Source: Phyto melanocephala | Taxonomy: Eukaryota; Arthropoda; Insecta; Diptera; Rhinophoridae | Reading direction: 5' to 3' | Assembly: GCA_941918925.1 (NCBI GenBank) | Contig: OW799236.1 | Location: forward strand, 87,500,216 to 87,564,215 | DNA length: 64,000 nucleotides | Shown: positions 20,924-33,432 of the stretch, one piece after another | Layout: every line of letters starts with the position of its first letter | How positions within the stretch are numbered: the first letter of the stretch is position 1 | Made by a program: the position numbers and the translations under genes | Notes under the pieces: model-generated | The model's database searches: none | Told to the model about the DNA's origin: nothing | Seen by the model: only the letters and a program-made list of their open reading frames with translations

Positions 20924-21356
20924 TTTTATACCCTTCACACAGTGAAAAAGGGTATATATAGGTTTGTCATTCCGTGTGAAATTTCTACAATTTTCATTTC
21001 CGACCCCATAAAGTATACATTTTCTGAAAGCTTATGAATAGAGGAGTCGATTAAGCCCTGACCGTCTGTCCGTCTGTCCGTCTGACCGTCTGTCCGTGTG
21101 TATGTTGAAATCAACTTTTTGAAGCCCCCCGACATAGGTTGGACCCGGGTAAGGTATTAAAATATCAGAAATATTCGGGAGTAGATCGGTATTGAAAATC
21201 AGAAACATCGGTACATAAACAACTGAGATATGAGCAAAAACCCACGACCACCTCGATTTTCTTTTCATAAAAACAACATTACAACAACAACATACATACA
21301 TACAAACGTGTATACTGGTTAGAGAAAACGTGGCATCGAATCCCAGCTGAGGCAAA
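20924..21356 (+). repeat. Family B, 5' half
   Basis: Nearly identical to 4741-5150: the TATACCCTTCACACAGTG hairpin, CCCATAAAGTATACATTTTC, four CTGTCCGTCTGACCG-type pentamer units, and ACCCACGACCACCTCGATTT. It stops at an A-run next to a mariner remnant, so the 3' half is lost. Confidence 0.87.
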
Positions 21357-21371
21357 AAAAAAAAACATTAA

Positions 21372-21812
21372 AAAAACTGTCTGTTTGATGTGCTTTATGA
21401 GCTGGTGGAATCATTGGTCCGTACTTCTTTAAATATGACGTTATTCGAACGTTACAGTCAATGGTGACCGTTGTAGGGCCATGATGACAGACTTTTTCGT
21501 TCAACAATTGAGCAACCATGATGTGCAAGAGCTCATAACATAATTGGTCTATTGATAAGACGCTTGGTAACCACATAGGTTTACGTTTCAGATTCGTGAA
21601 TGGGCTGAAATATAGTGCGATTTAACGCCACTAGACTATTTTCTGTGGGGATATGTAAAGTCGATACTCTACACCGATAATCCCGAAACGATTGAACAAT
21701 TGGAGAAGAACATTTGCCGTGTTATTGTTGGAAAAAAGTCATTGAAAATTGGATCTCCAGATTAAACAACGTCCGAGCGGTCATATGCCAGAAATCATAT
21801 TTAAATAATAAT
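21372..21812 (+). pseudogene. Mariner transposase C-terminal remnant
   Basis: Broken plus-strand frames give NVTVNGDRCRAMMTDFFVQQ, then after frameshifts CDLTPLDYFLWGYVKSKVYT, EQLEKNICRVI and VIENWISRLNNVRA. 'DLTPLDYFLWG' carries the third catalytic aspartate of mariner transposases, and the C-terminal order is standard. Several frameshifts and deletions. It joins family B directly on its left. Confidence 0.82.
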
Positions 21813-21924
21813 ACCAAAACATAATCTTTCGAATAAAGTAAATTTTATGTCAATTTAAAAAAGATATCTTTGTTTAATTTCCTTTCAAAGTTCTATACTT
21901 CTATAAAAAAAACCACCCAATCGT

Positions 21925-22045
21925 GCTTTCAGCACACGGACAGATGGATGGATATAACCTTAATTGAAACCAGAACCATATGGAATGTAAAATGAATATT
22001 TTGATGTGCTACAAACAGAATGATAAAATGAATATACCACCACAC
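21925..22045 (-). repeat. Family A terminal fragment, decayed
   Basis: Short match to the family A end: GTGCTTTCAGCACACGGACA, AATGAATATTTTGATGTGCT and GAATATACCACCACACC. Confidence 0.65.
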
Positions 22046-23031
22046 CAATTTGAGCCAATAAGCTAAAAAATAAATTAAAGTCAAATAAATTTTTCTAAAT
22101 AACAGAAGGTGGCGCTAAATGATTTGGTAATTTTTTTGAGTGTAACACGAGTCAAGTATAAGAGATCGATTTGTTGTCTATTGGTTGTTTAAAAAGATCA
22201 TCTTCGTTCGATACAAGATAAATATTTATTTTTAAACATCTGTTTATTTATTTCAAAAACAAATGTAATCTCTTGCAGGGTTGGAAATATAGTAGAAACA
22301 TTTTCAATAAATTTTAAAGTTTATGTTTAAGGAATTAAAATGCATATAGCAACGAAAACAACAAAACTATCTCAGTTAAAAAAATGGCAACACTGTCCAG
22401 CGAGCGAGTGTTTAAAAATCCAATTATAAGAAATCCAATCGTCTAAAAAAAATTAAAAAAATATTGATTGACATAAGCAAGGTTGCACATCTTTGACTAT
22501 TACGATATCGGGAATGGTATCTGAATAATTATAAATTCGGTATCGATAGTAGTGTTTCAGTTATATTTCTACACCGGTATTGCATATGTATATATAGGGT
22601 GTCCCAAAGCTAACGTCAGATTTGAATTTGTCGCCTTTTGTGCAGTAAAGTCTAGGCAATCCAAAAAACTGCTCTCAATGTGTTTATGCATCTAAATTCA
22701 ACACCAAATACAAGTATTTATCGTTCAGTATTTATGAGTTATAAACCTTAAAAGTTGCTGCTAACTATATATAACGATAGAGCATATGCCTCTTTAAATA
22801 AAAAAACTTATTGTAGTATATTTTAATTTAACAATTTGATAACAATAAAAAAATAAAAATTACAACAAACACATTTTTCGGCCAACCTTTCCTATTCCAA
22901 AAATTAATTTACAATTATAAAAATTAGCTTCTGAAATTCTTGCGTATAATTCGAGTAGCTGACAAATAATTTTGCAAATACACATGCAAACATACATACA
23001 CACTTCTGTTAAAGTTAAAATGTTTTTTGTT
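22046..23031. other. No supported gene
   Basis: AT-rich DNA. A TATAGGGTGTCCCAAAGC sequence at 22595 resembles one mariner inverted terminus without a partner. Confidence 0.4.
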
Positions 23032-25747
23032 TTTATACCCGCCACCAAAAAAATGGTGGGGGTATATTCATTTTGTCATTCCGTTTGTAACACATCGAAA
23101 TATCCATTTTAGACCCCATAAAGTATATATATTCTGAATCGGGGTTTGATTTGATGACGATCTAGCTATGTCCGTCCGTCTGTCCGTATGTCCGTCTGTC
23201 CGTCTGTTGAAAGCACGATAGAGGTCGCACCGAAAAAGCTAGGGGGCTCAAATTTTGCCAGAATCTTTCTTATAGACAAGGTTTGTTTGGTATTGAAAAT
23301 GGGCTAAATCGGAATATTAGGAAGAGAGTTATAGCTCGAAAAGCAAGAGTAGGTCGGAAAAACCGTGTCCTTCGAACATCGAATAAAATGGAATTGTGTC
23401 CAAACGCCTTAACGTAGACTCATGAAACTTCGAATATATATTTACTGGGCAAAGGCAATATTTTTCCCTGAAAATTGTCTAAATCTATGCATTAGGAGAG
23501 GAGTTATCGATCAAAATGTACGAAAATTTATACCGCACAGTGTATTTTTCGGTATATTTAAAAACAAAAACGTCATAAAAGCAACAAAATTGGATGTACG
23601 ACTCTGAAATTTTGCACACTTTGTTTTTTGGTAAGGCGCTTTTTTGTAACGGAAAATCACTTTTACGCCCACCTCCCATATAACGTTTTAACTAAAATTC
23701 ATATAATTTCTCTATTAATAAAGATTTTGGAATAATAAAGGCCTATATTGAAACACCTCAGTTGTACTCATTCGCAAAAATAACTTTGACACGCCTACTA
23801 CAACGCCCACTTTTCACGTTATCTACCGTTAATGAAATTTAAAAGCTCATAAAACCGCTAAAATTAGAGGTGTGATGATAAATTTTGCTACGTCTATCCC
23901 CCTAGGCAATTTCATTACTATGCCAAAAAATTAAGGTGCCACGCCCACTTTTACGCCCACCTCCCATATAACGTTTTACCTAAAATTCATATAATTTCTC
24001 TATTAATAAAGATTTTGGAATAATAAAGGACTGTATAGAAACACCTATGTTGTACTAATTAGCAAAAACAACTTTGACACGCCTACTATAACGCCCACTT
24101 TCACTTTTGAATTGTGTCCAGACGCATAAACGTAGTCATGAAACTTCGAATATATATTTATCGAGTCAAAAGAATATTTTTCCCTGAAAATCGCTTAAAT
24201 CTATGAATTAGGAAGAGTTATAGATAAAAATGTACGAAAATTTATACCGCACAGTGTATATTTCAAATTTAAAACGTAATAAAACTGACAAAACTATATG
24301 TACGATTCTGAAATTTTGCAAACATGGCTTTTTGGTCAAAGTCTTCGTTATAACGGAAAATAGATGTGCCACGCACACTTTTTTCCTTAAATTTTTATAA
24401 AAATATATTAGTCATATATATTAGCATTTATTCATCATACACTGCGCCATTTATTGTACTGTAGCTAAATATTAGATAAAGATGATAAGATAGATGACTT
24501 TACTAGCAACTACTAGATGGCATGCTTACAACTTATGCTTATGTTCTCCTGAAGTTATGCTCTATTAAAAATGGGAAATTAGGAAAATTTTGACCTAAGT
24601 AAAAAAAAATTATCTCTAAACATTATAAACAATTTATTTTCATGTACTAATGACTAACAAATTTTAAAATTATACAAAACTTATTTCGTTTGAAAATCTT
24701 TCAAAAGCAAAATGTTATAGAAGTTTAAAAATCAAAATCTTACTAATAAATTTCCCGTTTTAGAAAAATGCAGAAAATGTATATTTTAAATCACCCTGTG
24801 GCCCTTAAAATTTAACCTTAAATTCACTTTCTTCCTCTTAAATTCATGTAAATTCTCTATGAAAAAAGATTTTGGAATACTAAAGGACTATATTGAAATA
24901 TCTAAGTTATGTTTATTAGCAGAAACTTTAATGACACGCGTATTTTAACGGCCACTTTCATTGAAAGACTAAATTTACGAAAACATTTTACTAGCATACC
25001 GAAGTTATAATGGGTGGTTTAATTTTAAGGGACTATGTTGATTTTGAATAAAATTATTATGAAATTATTATCATTTATTTTTATAATGATAATATTTGTA
25101 TGCTTCAATTATGTATGGAACAAAATATCGGCCAAATGGCCCCCCAACCTAGGCGGCACATTTCATTTTCAATGACACTGTTGATGCTCGATTGTTGGGC
25201 ACGATGATGAGTCGAGGTTGCTTGCTCTTTTGTCACGTTATCGTAAAAAACAGCAATGTTTCCCATTCAACGAACTAAGATGGCATTCACAGATGTTTTC
25301 ACATTTCATACAGACCTGCTTTGCAGACATTTAAATATTTTTTACAATTCTCACGATTGTGGACGAATTCGAACGATTATGTTGACCAAAAGAATCACGA
25401 AGTGCACAAAATGCATTTTGATTTGAACGCCCATTTTTATAAAGATCTTTAATATTTAAAAGCGTTGCTCGATTGCGTATCTTTCCACGGTTCAAATTGA
25501 GTTAGTCTGAGATTGAGAAATGTCAAATGAAATACAAGAAAAAAGTTGAAGTTTAGATGTGGTTCACCTTAAACATGGGCCCTTAAAATTTAACCACCCT
25601 CTACAAAGAAAGTGATACATATTTTATTATAAAGAGATTATTCTATAGCGATTAACAAAATAATAAATATTGTGCTTTAAATGTACACAAAATTGGTGGT
25701 GGGTATAAAAGATTCGGCACAGCCGAATATAGTGCTCTTACTTGTTT
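23032..25747 (+). repeat. Family A element, full-length plus-strand copy
   Basis: Begins with the hairpin TATACCCGCCACC/GGTGGGGGTATA, then a CATTTTGTCATTCCGTTTG block, pentamer repeats TGTCCGTCTGTCCG (23170-23210), and two to three internal units of about 300 bp with CCCACCTCCCATATAACG. The mariner derivative (25010-25612) follows, then GATTCGGCACAGCCGAATA and CTCTTACTTGTTT. No long ORF. Confidence 0.88.
25010..25612 (-). mobile_element. Mariner-type deletion derivative nested in family A, second copy
   Basis: Ends GGTGGTTTAATTTTAAGGG and CCCTTAAAATTTAACCACCC. Counterpart of 10329-10943. Relative to family A it has the same position and orientation, so it moved with family A and did not insert twice. 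Confidence 0.78.
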
Positions 25748-27057
25748 TTTTTCGGTCAATTGAGTCAAATCATGTTAAAAAAAAAATTCATTCTTTCATT
25801 GATTTCGTTAGTATGATCACATATAAATGAACAAGTACATTGTCGTGGACTTGATTTTGTTGCTGGAGAATGTGACCACAACTGAAATGTGCCGCTTGTT
25901 GTTATTATTGTTGTTTTTAGCACAAGTACCAAAAAGTCTAAATTTGGCATTGTTGTGCTTTTACATGTTCAAAATACATACATAGCTGAAAACAAAGGAG
26001 GTGGATAATTGTTTGCTGCAATTACCAATTTGGTGGCATGTTGCAATTATCAGCTACCAAAACAAAACGAAACACAAACGAAAGGTAAAAAATGAATAAA
26101 TTTAAACAAATGAAAATAATAATAATAACAATTGACTATATCAACCAATTACAGCATTAGTAGTCAGTAAGTAGTTGTTATACTAAATATTATTGTAGCA
26201 AATTTGAAAAGACATAACAAGTCACATCAAGTGGATTGTACGTTTAGTGTGAGATAGTGTTAGTAACAGGAAAATATTTTAATTTTTTCGTATATTAGAT
26301 AATTAAATAAATGCTTCAAATTCTATACAAACGGCTCTGATGACAGGCCGTTACACTTCTCATTAATTTTCCATAGAGATGAGGTTGTTTCTATTTAGTT
26401 CACAACAGCAATGTTTTTAAGAGACCAACTGGTACATTGATGTACAGAAGTCTTACTGTGCAATGTACGGTGTACATAACCGACCAAGATTTACAAATTT
26501 TTTGACCACTCTTTGAATAGTTGACACAAATGGCACTTTCTCGATTTAAAATTCTTTAAATTTCACGAGCGTTCTTACTTACTGCGTTTACTTCCATTTC
26601 TGCAAAAAAAATTATTGGAAATTTGACTTACCGATTAAACTTCTCGATGTAGCCGAAATGGCCACATGCACAAAATTATATTCAAATTAGACTTTCGAAA
26701 AATTATCGTTCGAATAAAGACAAATTCATGATATTTATCTGTATTGTAGTTCAATGCACTAACCTTAAGGCAACAGTTCAAAATATAACATCTAAAACTG
26801 TTTTCTTTCTTTTAATAGTCCTTAAAATAATATCACAAGAGAATAAGTTTTGGTTGTTCCACCATAAAGTCATTCACCCTTGTCAAAAACCAAAGGTATT
26901 ATCACATGGAGGTATAAAAATTTCTGTTATTTAAGACTTTATTTATGTATTGACGGTGAACTTTAGTAGATAGTTTAAATTTATCAACTGATAATTAGCT
27001 GTTTCTTCTCCAATTTCAAAATTTAATTCATTTTGTTTCTTCTCTCATTATTTCCTT
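25748..27057. other. No supported gene
   Basis: AT-rich; no repeated or coding signal recognised apart from short A-rich runs near 26100. Confidence 0.4.
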
Positions 27058-27167
27058 TTATTTCATATGAGATGAATGGTGATACAAACTATTGTTATTG
27101 CATGACTACACGTTGTGAAGGGTATATAAGATTCGGCACGGCCGAATATAGTACTCTTACTTGTTTT
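27058..27167 (+). repeat. Family B 3' end fragment
   Basis: TTTCATATGAGATGAATGGT ... GAAGGGTATATAAGATTCGG, CACGGCCGAATATAG and CTCTTACTTGTTTT, identical in layout to 5448-5554. The 5' part is missing. Confidence 0.85.
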
Positions 27168-27244
27168 TATTAAATTTATGAAAACTTGTTTTTCTGATTC
27201 AGTTTTTTTTTTGGAACATTTTCTGTCTCATCCGGAATTAATAA

Positions 27245-27740
27245 TCCCTTATTTCACAATTCTAGCTTCATAAACGTATAAAATACAAAAAGTATCTCTT
27301 GGTCGGCCATAACATTTTTATTCGCACCTGGTATAATTAACTTCGAAATTCTGGTTTCATAAACGTAGAAAATGCAAAAGGTATCATAAAAATTCCAAAA
27401 ATTGTCTTTTCGGACGCCCATAATATTTTCAGTTTCACCTCTTATCAATAGTCATTAATTTCGAAATTCTAGCTTTGCAAACGTTGAAAATACAAAAAGT
27501 ACCATAAAATAAATAAAAAGTATCTTTCTAGTCGCACCTAAAAATTTTACCTTTATAAACGTAGAAAATACAAAAAGTACCATAAATATACAAAAAAGTA
27601 CCTTTTCGGTCGCCCATAACATTTTGAGCCTCAGCTCGGATCAATAGTTTCTAGTTTCATAATTCTAGCTTCATTAACGTAGAAAATACAAAAAGTACCA
27701 AAAAAACAGAAAAGTACCACTTTTGGGTTTTCCATATAAT
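27245..27740. repeat. Degenerate tandem repeat with AAAAAGTACC motif
   Basis: About four to five units of roughly 105-125 bp share AATTCTAGCTTCATAAACGT, AGAAAATACAAAAAGTACC and TTTTCGGTCGCCCATAACAT. The same AAAAGTACCA motif recurs singly to about 28310. It may be the inner array of a Helitron whose 5' end lies at 28544. Confidence 0.72.
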
Positions 27741-28439
27741 TGTATTAATTCGAAGTTTAAAATGTTCAAATATCTATGTAACAAAATATTTAAATAGACA
27801 TGATTCGAAGTAAGTAAATCTACTATTTTTTGCATAAAAGTAATTATGTTCTCAAAAGTACCAAACTGTTCTCCCGATTTTTCCCCTTTCCATCCTGTTA
27901 TGAAAGCGTTTCAATTTTCAACAAATTACATAATTTTATATGCCTGGTAAAATCCCTATTACAATTTTTTCTGAACTAGGAATTATACACATTTTCCGGT
28001 ATTTTTCTCTTTCTTGTACGTTTTTTGTCCCCCTAAAGGTTTCCAAAAATTTCACCTAAATAATTGTCCATATTCTATCAGGCAATAATAATTATCAAAT
28101 TTTGTCCCATTGAATAATGATATTCTTTAAAAAAAAAGTACCAAAAATAGGGACAATTTTGATCCCTTACACATGCGAATTTCAAAAGAGTGCCGAAATC
28201 CTATTAAGATTTTTTGGCGGATTAAGTATACAATTTAAAGTTTTTTTTACTAGCTTTACGTGTTTGGAAGTTACATAGAATACCAAAAAAGTACCAAATT
28301 GTAGAAACCCCTTAGGGGTTTAAAATTAAAAAAAACTCTAGTGCAAATTACAATTCTTTTTCAATTTAATTTGTACCATTCTTAGTTTAGCAAAAATATG
28401 ATTACCTATTTTACCCGTTTTTACCCTTTTCTACCTTCT

Positions 28440-28544
28440 TAAAGTATGATTTTCCAAAAATCTCTTCTTAGTGTAGCTCTTTGCGTTTGGGCTGTGCGAT
28501 GATTAATCAGTCAGTCAATCACATTACTCTTTTGTATATATAGA
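28440..28544 (-). mobile_element. Probable Helitron 5' terminus, minus strand
   Basis: On the minus strand the sequence starts TCTATATATACAAAAGAG and is preceded by A, the standard start of insect Helitrons. GACTGACTGATTAATCATCG follows. The matching CTAG end was not located with confidence to the left, so the extent is open. Confidence 0.5.
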
Positions 28545-28605
28545 TTGTTCTCCGAAACATTTTTCGATTAAATTTTTTTATATGAGGTTGGAAAATGTAA
28601 AATTA

Positions 28606-30450
28606 CACAGTACAACACATGATTTGCCAACTCAATTCTGTGAACTGTATGTGAAATTAGACCCAAAAAGAAGAATTTCTGCATCATTCGTTTTGTCTTC
28701 TTACCTGCGATTTGAAGTTAGTATCGATTTGAAGTTAGTACTATCGTATAGGGGAATTTATCACGTTTTAGGCCCTGTTGTTTGACATAGCTCGACAACC
28801 ACTAGCCCAATTTAGTTGAAATAAATTTTAAAAAAAATGAATGTATGAAGGGAAAAAATTATTTTTTGCCTAAAAATTTAAATTTTTTTTTTTAAAATAC
28901 ATAAAAAATCCAAAATGGAAAAAAGTTTCAAGTCTAGTTATTTTTTCGCAAAGTCACATAACCTATGAGCAAAATGAGACAAAGATCATAAAAATCGATG
29001 CACTCGTTTCGCTTTTATTCGCAATTGAGTAAATGTATGAATTTCAAAAATTTGCTCGAGATATGCACAACATTATTTGGAGAAAACATTGACACCTTTT
29101 TCATGATTCTGAGAATTAAAAAAAAAGGAATAAACAAAAGGTTATTTGATTTTTATGATTGCGGTAATAAATGTACGTGGACAATTAAACGGAAAGTGGA
29201 CCTTTTTATTATTTTGGGTTTTCCGGTGGCTACCTATATGATTTTTTTACAGAAATTGCACCCACATTTAAGGGTGGTCATTATTTTGAAAGTTTTGCAC
29301 AGTTTGAAACGTACAAGTGCTGAATCAGGTATATAGCCAGCCGCCCTTAAAATATGCGCCCATTTATAAGTACCTGGCAGTAAAATATTCAAAAATACGT
29401 AGTATTTATAGGTGTGCATTGATCGATTTTTGGCATTCAGCCCGTGCCGACGAACGCGAACAGTAAAAGTGATTTTTCTCCAGTTTTTTAAAAGTGAATA
29501 ACAACAAAACATAAAATATATCAGTATGGAAAACAACAAGTGCCCATATTTGGATGAATATTGTTACGTTTGTAGTCATATCGTCCGAAAAATACAGAAA
29601 AAAGATCGAAAAAATTTGTTTACTGAGCAATTCAAAACCGCGTATTGTAATTATTTCGATGAAGCAGATTTAAGTGGTGCAAATTTTACGCCGAACACGG
29701 TGTGCAACAGTTGTTATACTACCCTTCTAAAAGCGTCAACTTCTACAAGGATGGATATTGCCAATAATTGAAAAGATGTTCTAAATTTTGTTTTTATGCA
29801 TATTATAATTGCGTATTAATTGCATATTATTTTATTTTCATTAAGTTTTTATAAATAAAGTTTTTTTTTGCATGATAATTTTTTAATTTATATTTTTATT
29901 TTAAGGGTGGTGGCTATAACTGATTTTTGAAATTCATACATTTACTCAATTGCGAATAAAAGCGAAACGCGTGCATCGATTTTTATGATCTTTGTCTCAT
30001 TTTGCTCATAGGTTATGTGACTTTGCGAAAAAATAACTAGACTTGAATTTTTTTTCCATTTTGGATTTTTTATGTATTTAAAAAAAAAAAAAATTTAAAT
30101 TTTTAGGCAAAAAATAATTTTTTCCCTTCATACATTCATTTTTAACTTCGAAAGTGTTACTTGTTTAGGAAAACAATATATGAACAGATTAAGGGAATTG
30201 TAATTCTTAATTTTTTAAAATTTATTTCAACTAAATTGGGCTAGTGGTTGTCGAGCTATGTCAAACAACAGGGCCTAAAACGTGATAAATTCCCCTATAC
30301 GATAGTACTAACTTCAAATCGATACTAACTTCAAATCGCAGGTAAGAAGACAAAACGAATGATGCAGAAATTCTTCTTTTTGGATCTAATTTCACATACA
30401 GTTCACAGAATTGAGTTGGCAATCAATTAACTGAAAAATGTTGTACTGTG
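28606..30450. mobile_element. Long-inverted-repeat DNA element
   Basis: Outer ends CACAGTACAACA and TGTTGTACTGTG with a TTA trinucleotide on both sides (28603-28605 and 30451-30453). Inverted arms run 28606-29051 and 29923-30450 and are nearly identical apart from a segment of about 66 bp present only in the right arm (near 30146-30215) and a short divergent stretch just inside the tip. The 870-bp centre holds the ORF at 29526-29771. The TTA duplication resembles PIF/Harbinger or CACTA-type insertion, but arms this long are unusual for either. Superfamily not assigned. Confidence 0.82.
29526..29771 (+). CDS. Small cysteine-rich ORF in the long-arm element
   Basis: 81 residues, MENNKCPYLDEYCYVCSHIV... 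ending STRMDIANN. Four cysteines fall in CxxC pairs (CYVC and CNSC) about 45 residues apart, an arrangement able to bind zinc. From memory, a 'CYVCG...LYFGC...CxxC' N-terminal domain recurs in multicopy, transposon-linked arthropod proteins, and this would be a truncated relative. The start is preceded by a GC-richer 120-bp stretch that could act as a promoter. No transposase domain follows. Whether it is translated is unknown. Confidence 0.5.
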   Translation: MENNKCPYLDEYCYVCSHIVRKIQKKDRKNLFTEQFKTAYCNYFDEADLSGANFTPNTVCNSCYTTLLKASTSTRMDIANN

Positions 30451-30453
30451 TTA

Positions 30454-31519
30454 TGAAAGAAGAGAGAAAATTTCTGAAATTTAAAAAGGAATAGCTTATC
30501 AATTTAAACTATTTAAATTATAAAATACTGATATTTCCGTTAAAAATGTAATAAATTTATAAATCAATTTTTGCTTTTCTACCTTTTCTCATTTTAATTT
30601 TTGTTGCATTTAATTTTGTTATTAGGTTCATTCGCTTATTTCGCCAACAAACAACCTTAAATGTTATAAAAAAAATTTTCAAAATTAATGTTTTTTCTTT
30701 GGGTTTAGAGTTAATTAAAATAAAAATGATTTATTAATTGATTTTTTGTAAACATTCCCAATACCTTAATGGCTTTAATTTCCTAATTGCGCAATTAATG
30801 TATGTCTGAACATACTATTAGCTAAATTTGTATGATTATAGTTAAAACAAAAGTCGCCTTAATTTAACTTTTATCTTATTTTGTTGTTGTTGTTTTGCTA
30901 TTCACCTGTTCGTAGGTATGCAGCTCAGTTTAATGATTTATTTTTAGTTGTTTGTCTTATTTTTAGCTTAAGTTGTTTCAACAAGACTCTAACCATAAAT
31001 GTGAAGATCAGTTTTAGTTTAAGAATTATAAACTTTTCAATTTAACCTCATTTACTATGTTCATACGTGTTCTATTATTGTTCTGTTAAAAATATTTATT
31101 CATTTTTGTTGAATTGTTTTTTTTTTTGTTTTTTTTGTTTGTTTCGTTTATGCGGATTTCAGTGATCGTGTTCAGCAGTTTGTATGAAATTGCTATTTAG
31201 CTACTGAATTTTTGTTTTGTTAGTAGAAAAAAAACGCGTTTGTTTTTCTTTAGATAACCTAAACAAGATCAGTTTTGTGTGTTATACATATAAAGTTTTC
31301 TATTAAATTTTAAAAATAATAATTTTTTTCTCACTTCTTATGCGTTGATTTTTTTTATATCACAAGTAAAATTTGCCAATAATTCCTTTATTATTTAGTA
31401 GTACGGTATAGGATTTTTAGTGCTGTTGCAGTTAGTGAAACTTAGGAAAATAAATTTTGTTAAAGGTTAGTAAGCTTAATTTGCTTTGTGTATGAAATTT
31501 TAGTTTAAATATGACAATA
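30454..31519. other. No supported gene
   Basis: Very AT-rich intergenic DNA, no repeat structure recognised. Confidence 0.4.
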
Positions 31520-31925
31520 CAGGAAAAATATGGTTGAGGTAACCATAATCGAAGAGCAACATACTATGATTGAATTGTATAATTGTGGTTAAAAATAATA
31601 TTGGTTACCAGTTATCATTATTATGTTTAATTTAAGTATCATTCAATAACCATACATATGACTACAATTGAAATCGACAATCTTTGCTTTTTTACGGCAA
31701 ATTATTGTTTTTTGCTGTAACATACACATATAAATTGTACTTACCAATTTAATTGCAATTTTTTTACCAATATTTTTTTTTAATTTTCTCGTTTATTTTT
31801 AAATTTTTCTTTAATTTTTCAAAATTTTTGATATCTCAAACTTTTAAAATAATAAAAACTATTACTTGTTTTCGACAACCAAATATTGTTTTAATCATGC
31901 CGTAACCATGGTTTTTCTTTGCATG
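31520..31925. mobile_element. TA-flanked non-autonomous element, family E copy 1
   Basis: Ends CAGGAAAAATATGGTT (left) and CCATGGTTTTTCTTTGCATG (right), with TA on each side. Its middle shares GAGCAACATACTATGATTG, CAATCTTTGC and GGCAAATTATTG with the inverted, longer copy at 47200-47907. No ORF. Confidence 0.78.
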
Positions 31926-31929
31926 TAGA

Positions 31930-32262
31930 CAACGGCGATTTAATACAACAAGTCAACTTTTTAAGAAACATTTTCTCTCAAGACCAATTCGTATATAAGG
32001 GATGGAAAAGTTGTTATGATGTGTTTGATTAAATAAACTTTCATTAAAAAATGTTATATAAATATTTGTGAACCACATTCTAAATCTTAAAAATTTATTA
32101 TTAAAAAACCACTTACATTCCAAATAATTGTTTAATACCAAAACCAAAATCTAATTTGCCATCTCTGCATTAATAAATGAATTCAAAGCGAATTAAAAAA
32201 TGGTTAGACTTGCTTTTCCATCAGCTGGGCGGATAATTTCACCTGTATGAATTCGCCTTGAT
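31930..32262. repeat. Family F repeat, copy 1
   Basis: Starts CAACGGCGATTTAATACAAC and ends CACCTGTATGAATTCGCCTTG; the two ends are loosely complementary (AAGGCGAATT). A diverged copy lies at 61881-62225 and short partial matches near 36900 and 62690. Non-coding. Confidence 0.7.
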
Positions 32263-32263
32263 A

Positions 32264-32355
32264 TATCGTCGTTCGTAAATTATTGTGTTCTATGTGACAT
32301 ATAAAACCTATACGTAAAGAACACACTAATTTACGAACGACGCGTCGCGACGATA
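32264..32355. mobile_element. Short hairpin MITE
   Basis: Left arm TATCGTCGTTCGTAAATTA and right arm TAATTTACGAACGACG..CGACGATA pair over about 28 bp; the right arm holds an extra CGTCGCGA. It adjoins the end of family F copy 1 and is absent from family F copy 2. Confidence 0.75.
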
Positions 32356-33432
32356 TGACTTCACTTTTTGAGCAAAATGTTTTGTATTCTGGTGATATTT
32401 AGAGAAGTTCCTAAAAAGGAACCTAATATTTATAAAGTAAAGATCATTAGACAAAATTTTATTTGTTATGAGCTGAGTGTTAAACAATTAATTAATACAA
32501 CCTAATCCTGTAACTTATTATTCACTATGTTCGAGAAGTTCGATCAACTTGGAAATTTTATAGTACAAACTGTTGTGACAACATAATTTTTTATTGAGAA
32601 TAGTTTACATTTACTTAATGGGCCAATTCAAAGTAGACTCTCATATTGTACTATGTCATATAATTCATATTAATATGACTAGTGACTTTGAACACCTTTT
32701 GTTAACAAATTATGTATTTAATACAAGAAAGAAGACAAAGAGATGACGCTGTTAAAAATTGTATGTATACAGGAAAGAAGAAAAAAGAAATTATTCTCTC
32801 TGAGAGGTGAGAAGCGAAGAAATTCTCTCTGAGAGTCAGTATGGTTAAAAGTATAACATAAACAATTTCTTATACATAGGAAACAAATGTGTAAAGTCAT
32901 ATTATTTTTTTGTATGGAAATTACTAACAAAAATTGTATGCATGCATAAAATAATATGAAATAGTACAAATATGACTGATATGCAACCACTTTGAATTGG
33001 CCCAATGAATTTAATCGAAACTTAATGTGAACTGGAGCTCAACTCATATTCTGTGAAACGCTGAAATGAAATTTTTAACACATTATCATAAAGCTTTTGA
33101 TTTGCGTTTAGTGAAAATGCAAAGCATATGTTAAAATCAGAGACCGAAACTAACAGTTATTTTGAAATTTTAAAACAAAAAAAAAAGCATATAGAAGTAA
33201 ATGTCGGAAAACGGATTCAAGTATACCATATTGATCCTTATGCATTAGTCTATGATAAAATATGTTGCTTTTTAAAATTTTGATTTTGATTTTTTCAAGC
33301 AAGAATAAAAGTAATTTTTTGATATTTTTCTTTCAGCAAAAATAACATTATTTTTTGAAATTTTTAATTTTTTGAGCAAAAATAAAAGTTATTTTTTAAT
33401 TTTTATTTTCTCGAGCCAATATCAAGTATATT
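32356..33432. other. No supported gene
   Basis: AT-rich. A 95-codon minus-strand ORF at 32718-33005 is hydrophobic and without motifs. Confidence 0.4.

Noticed and set aside
22595..22640. Mariner-like end TAGGGTGTCCCAAAGC
   Set aside because: No partner terminus or coding remnant nearby.
25765..25950. Minus-strand 61-codon ORF
   Set aside because: No recognisable motif and no supporting context.
28310..28330. CCCCTTAGGGG palindrome
   Set aside because: Too short and isolated to interpret.
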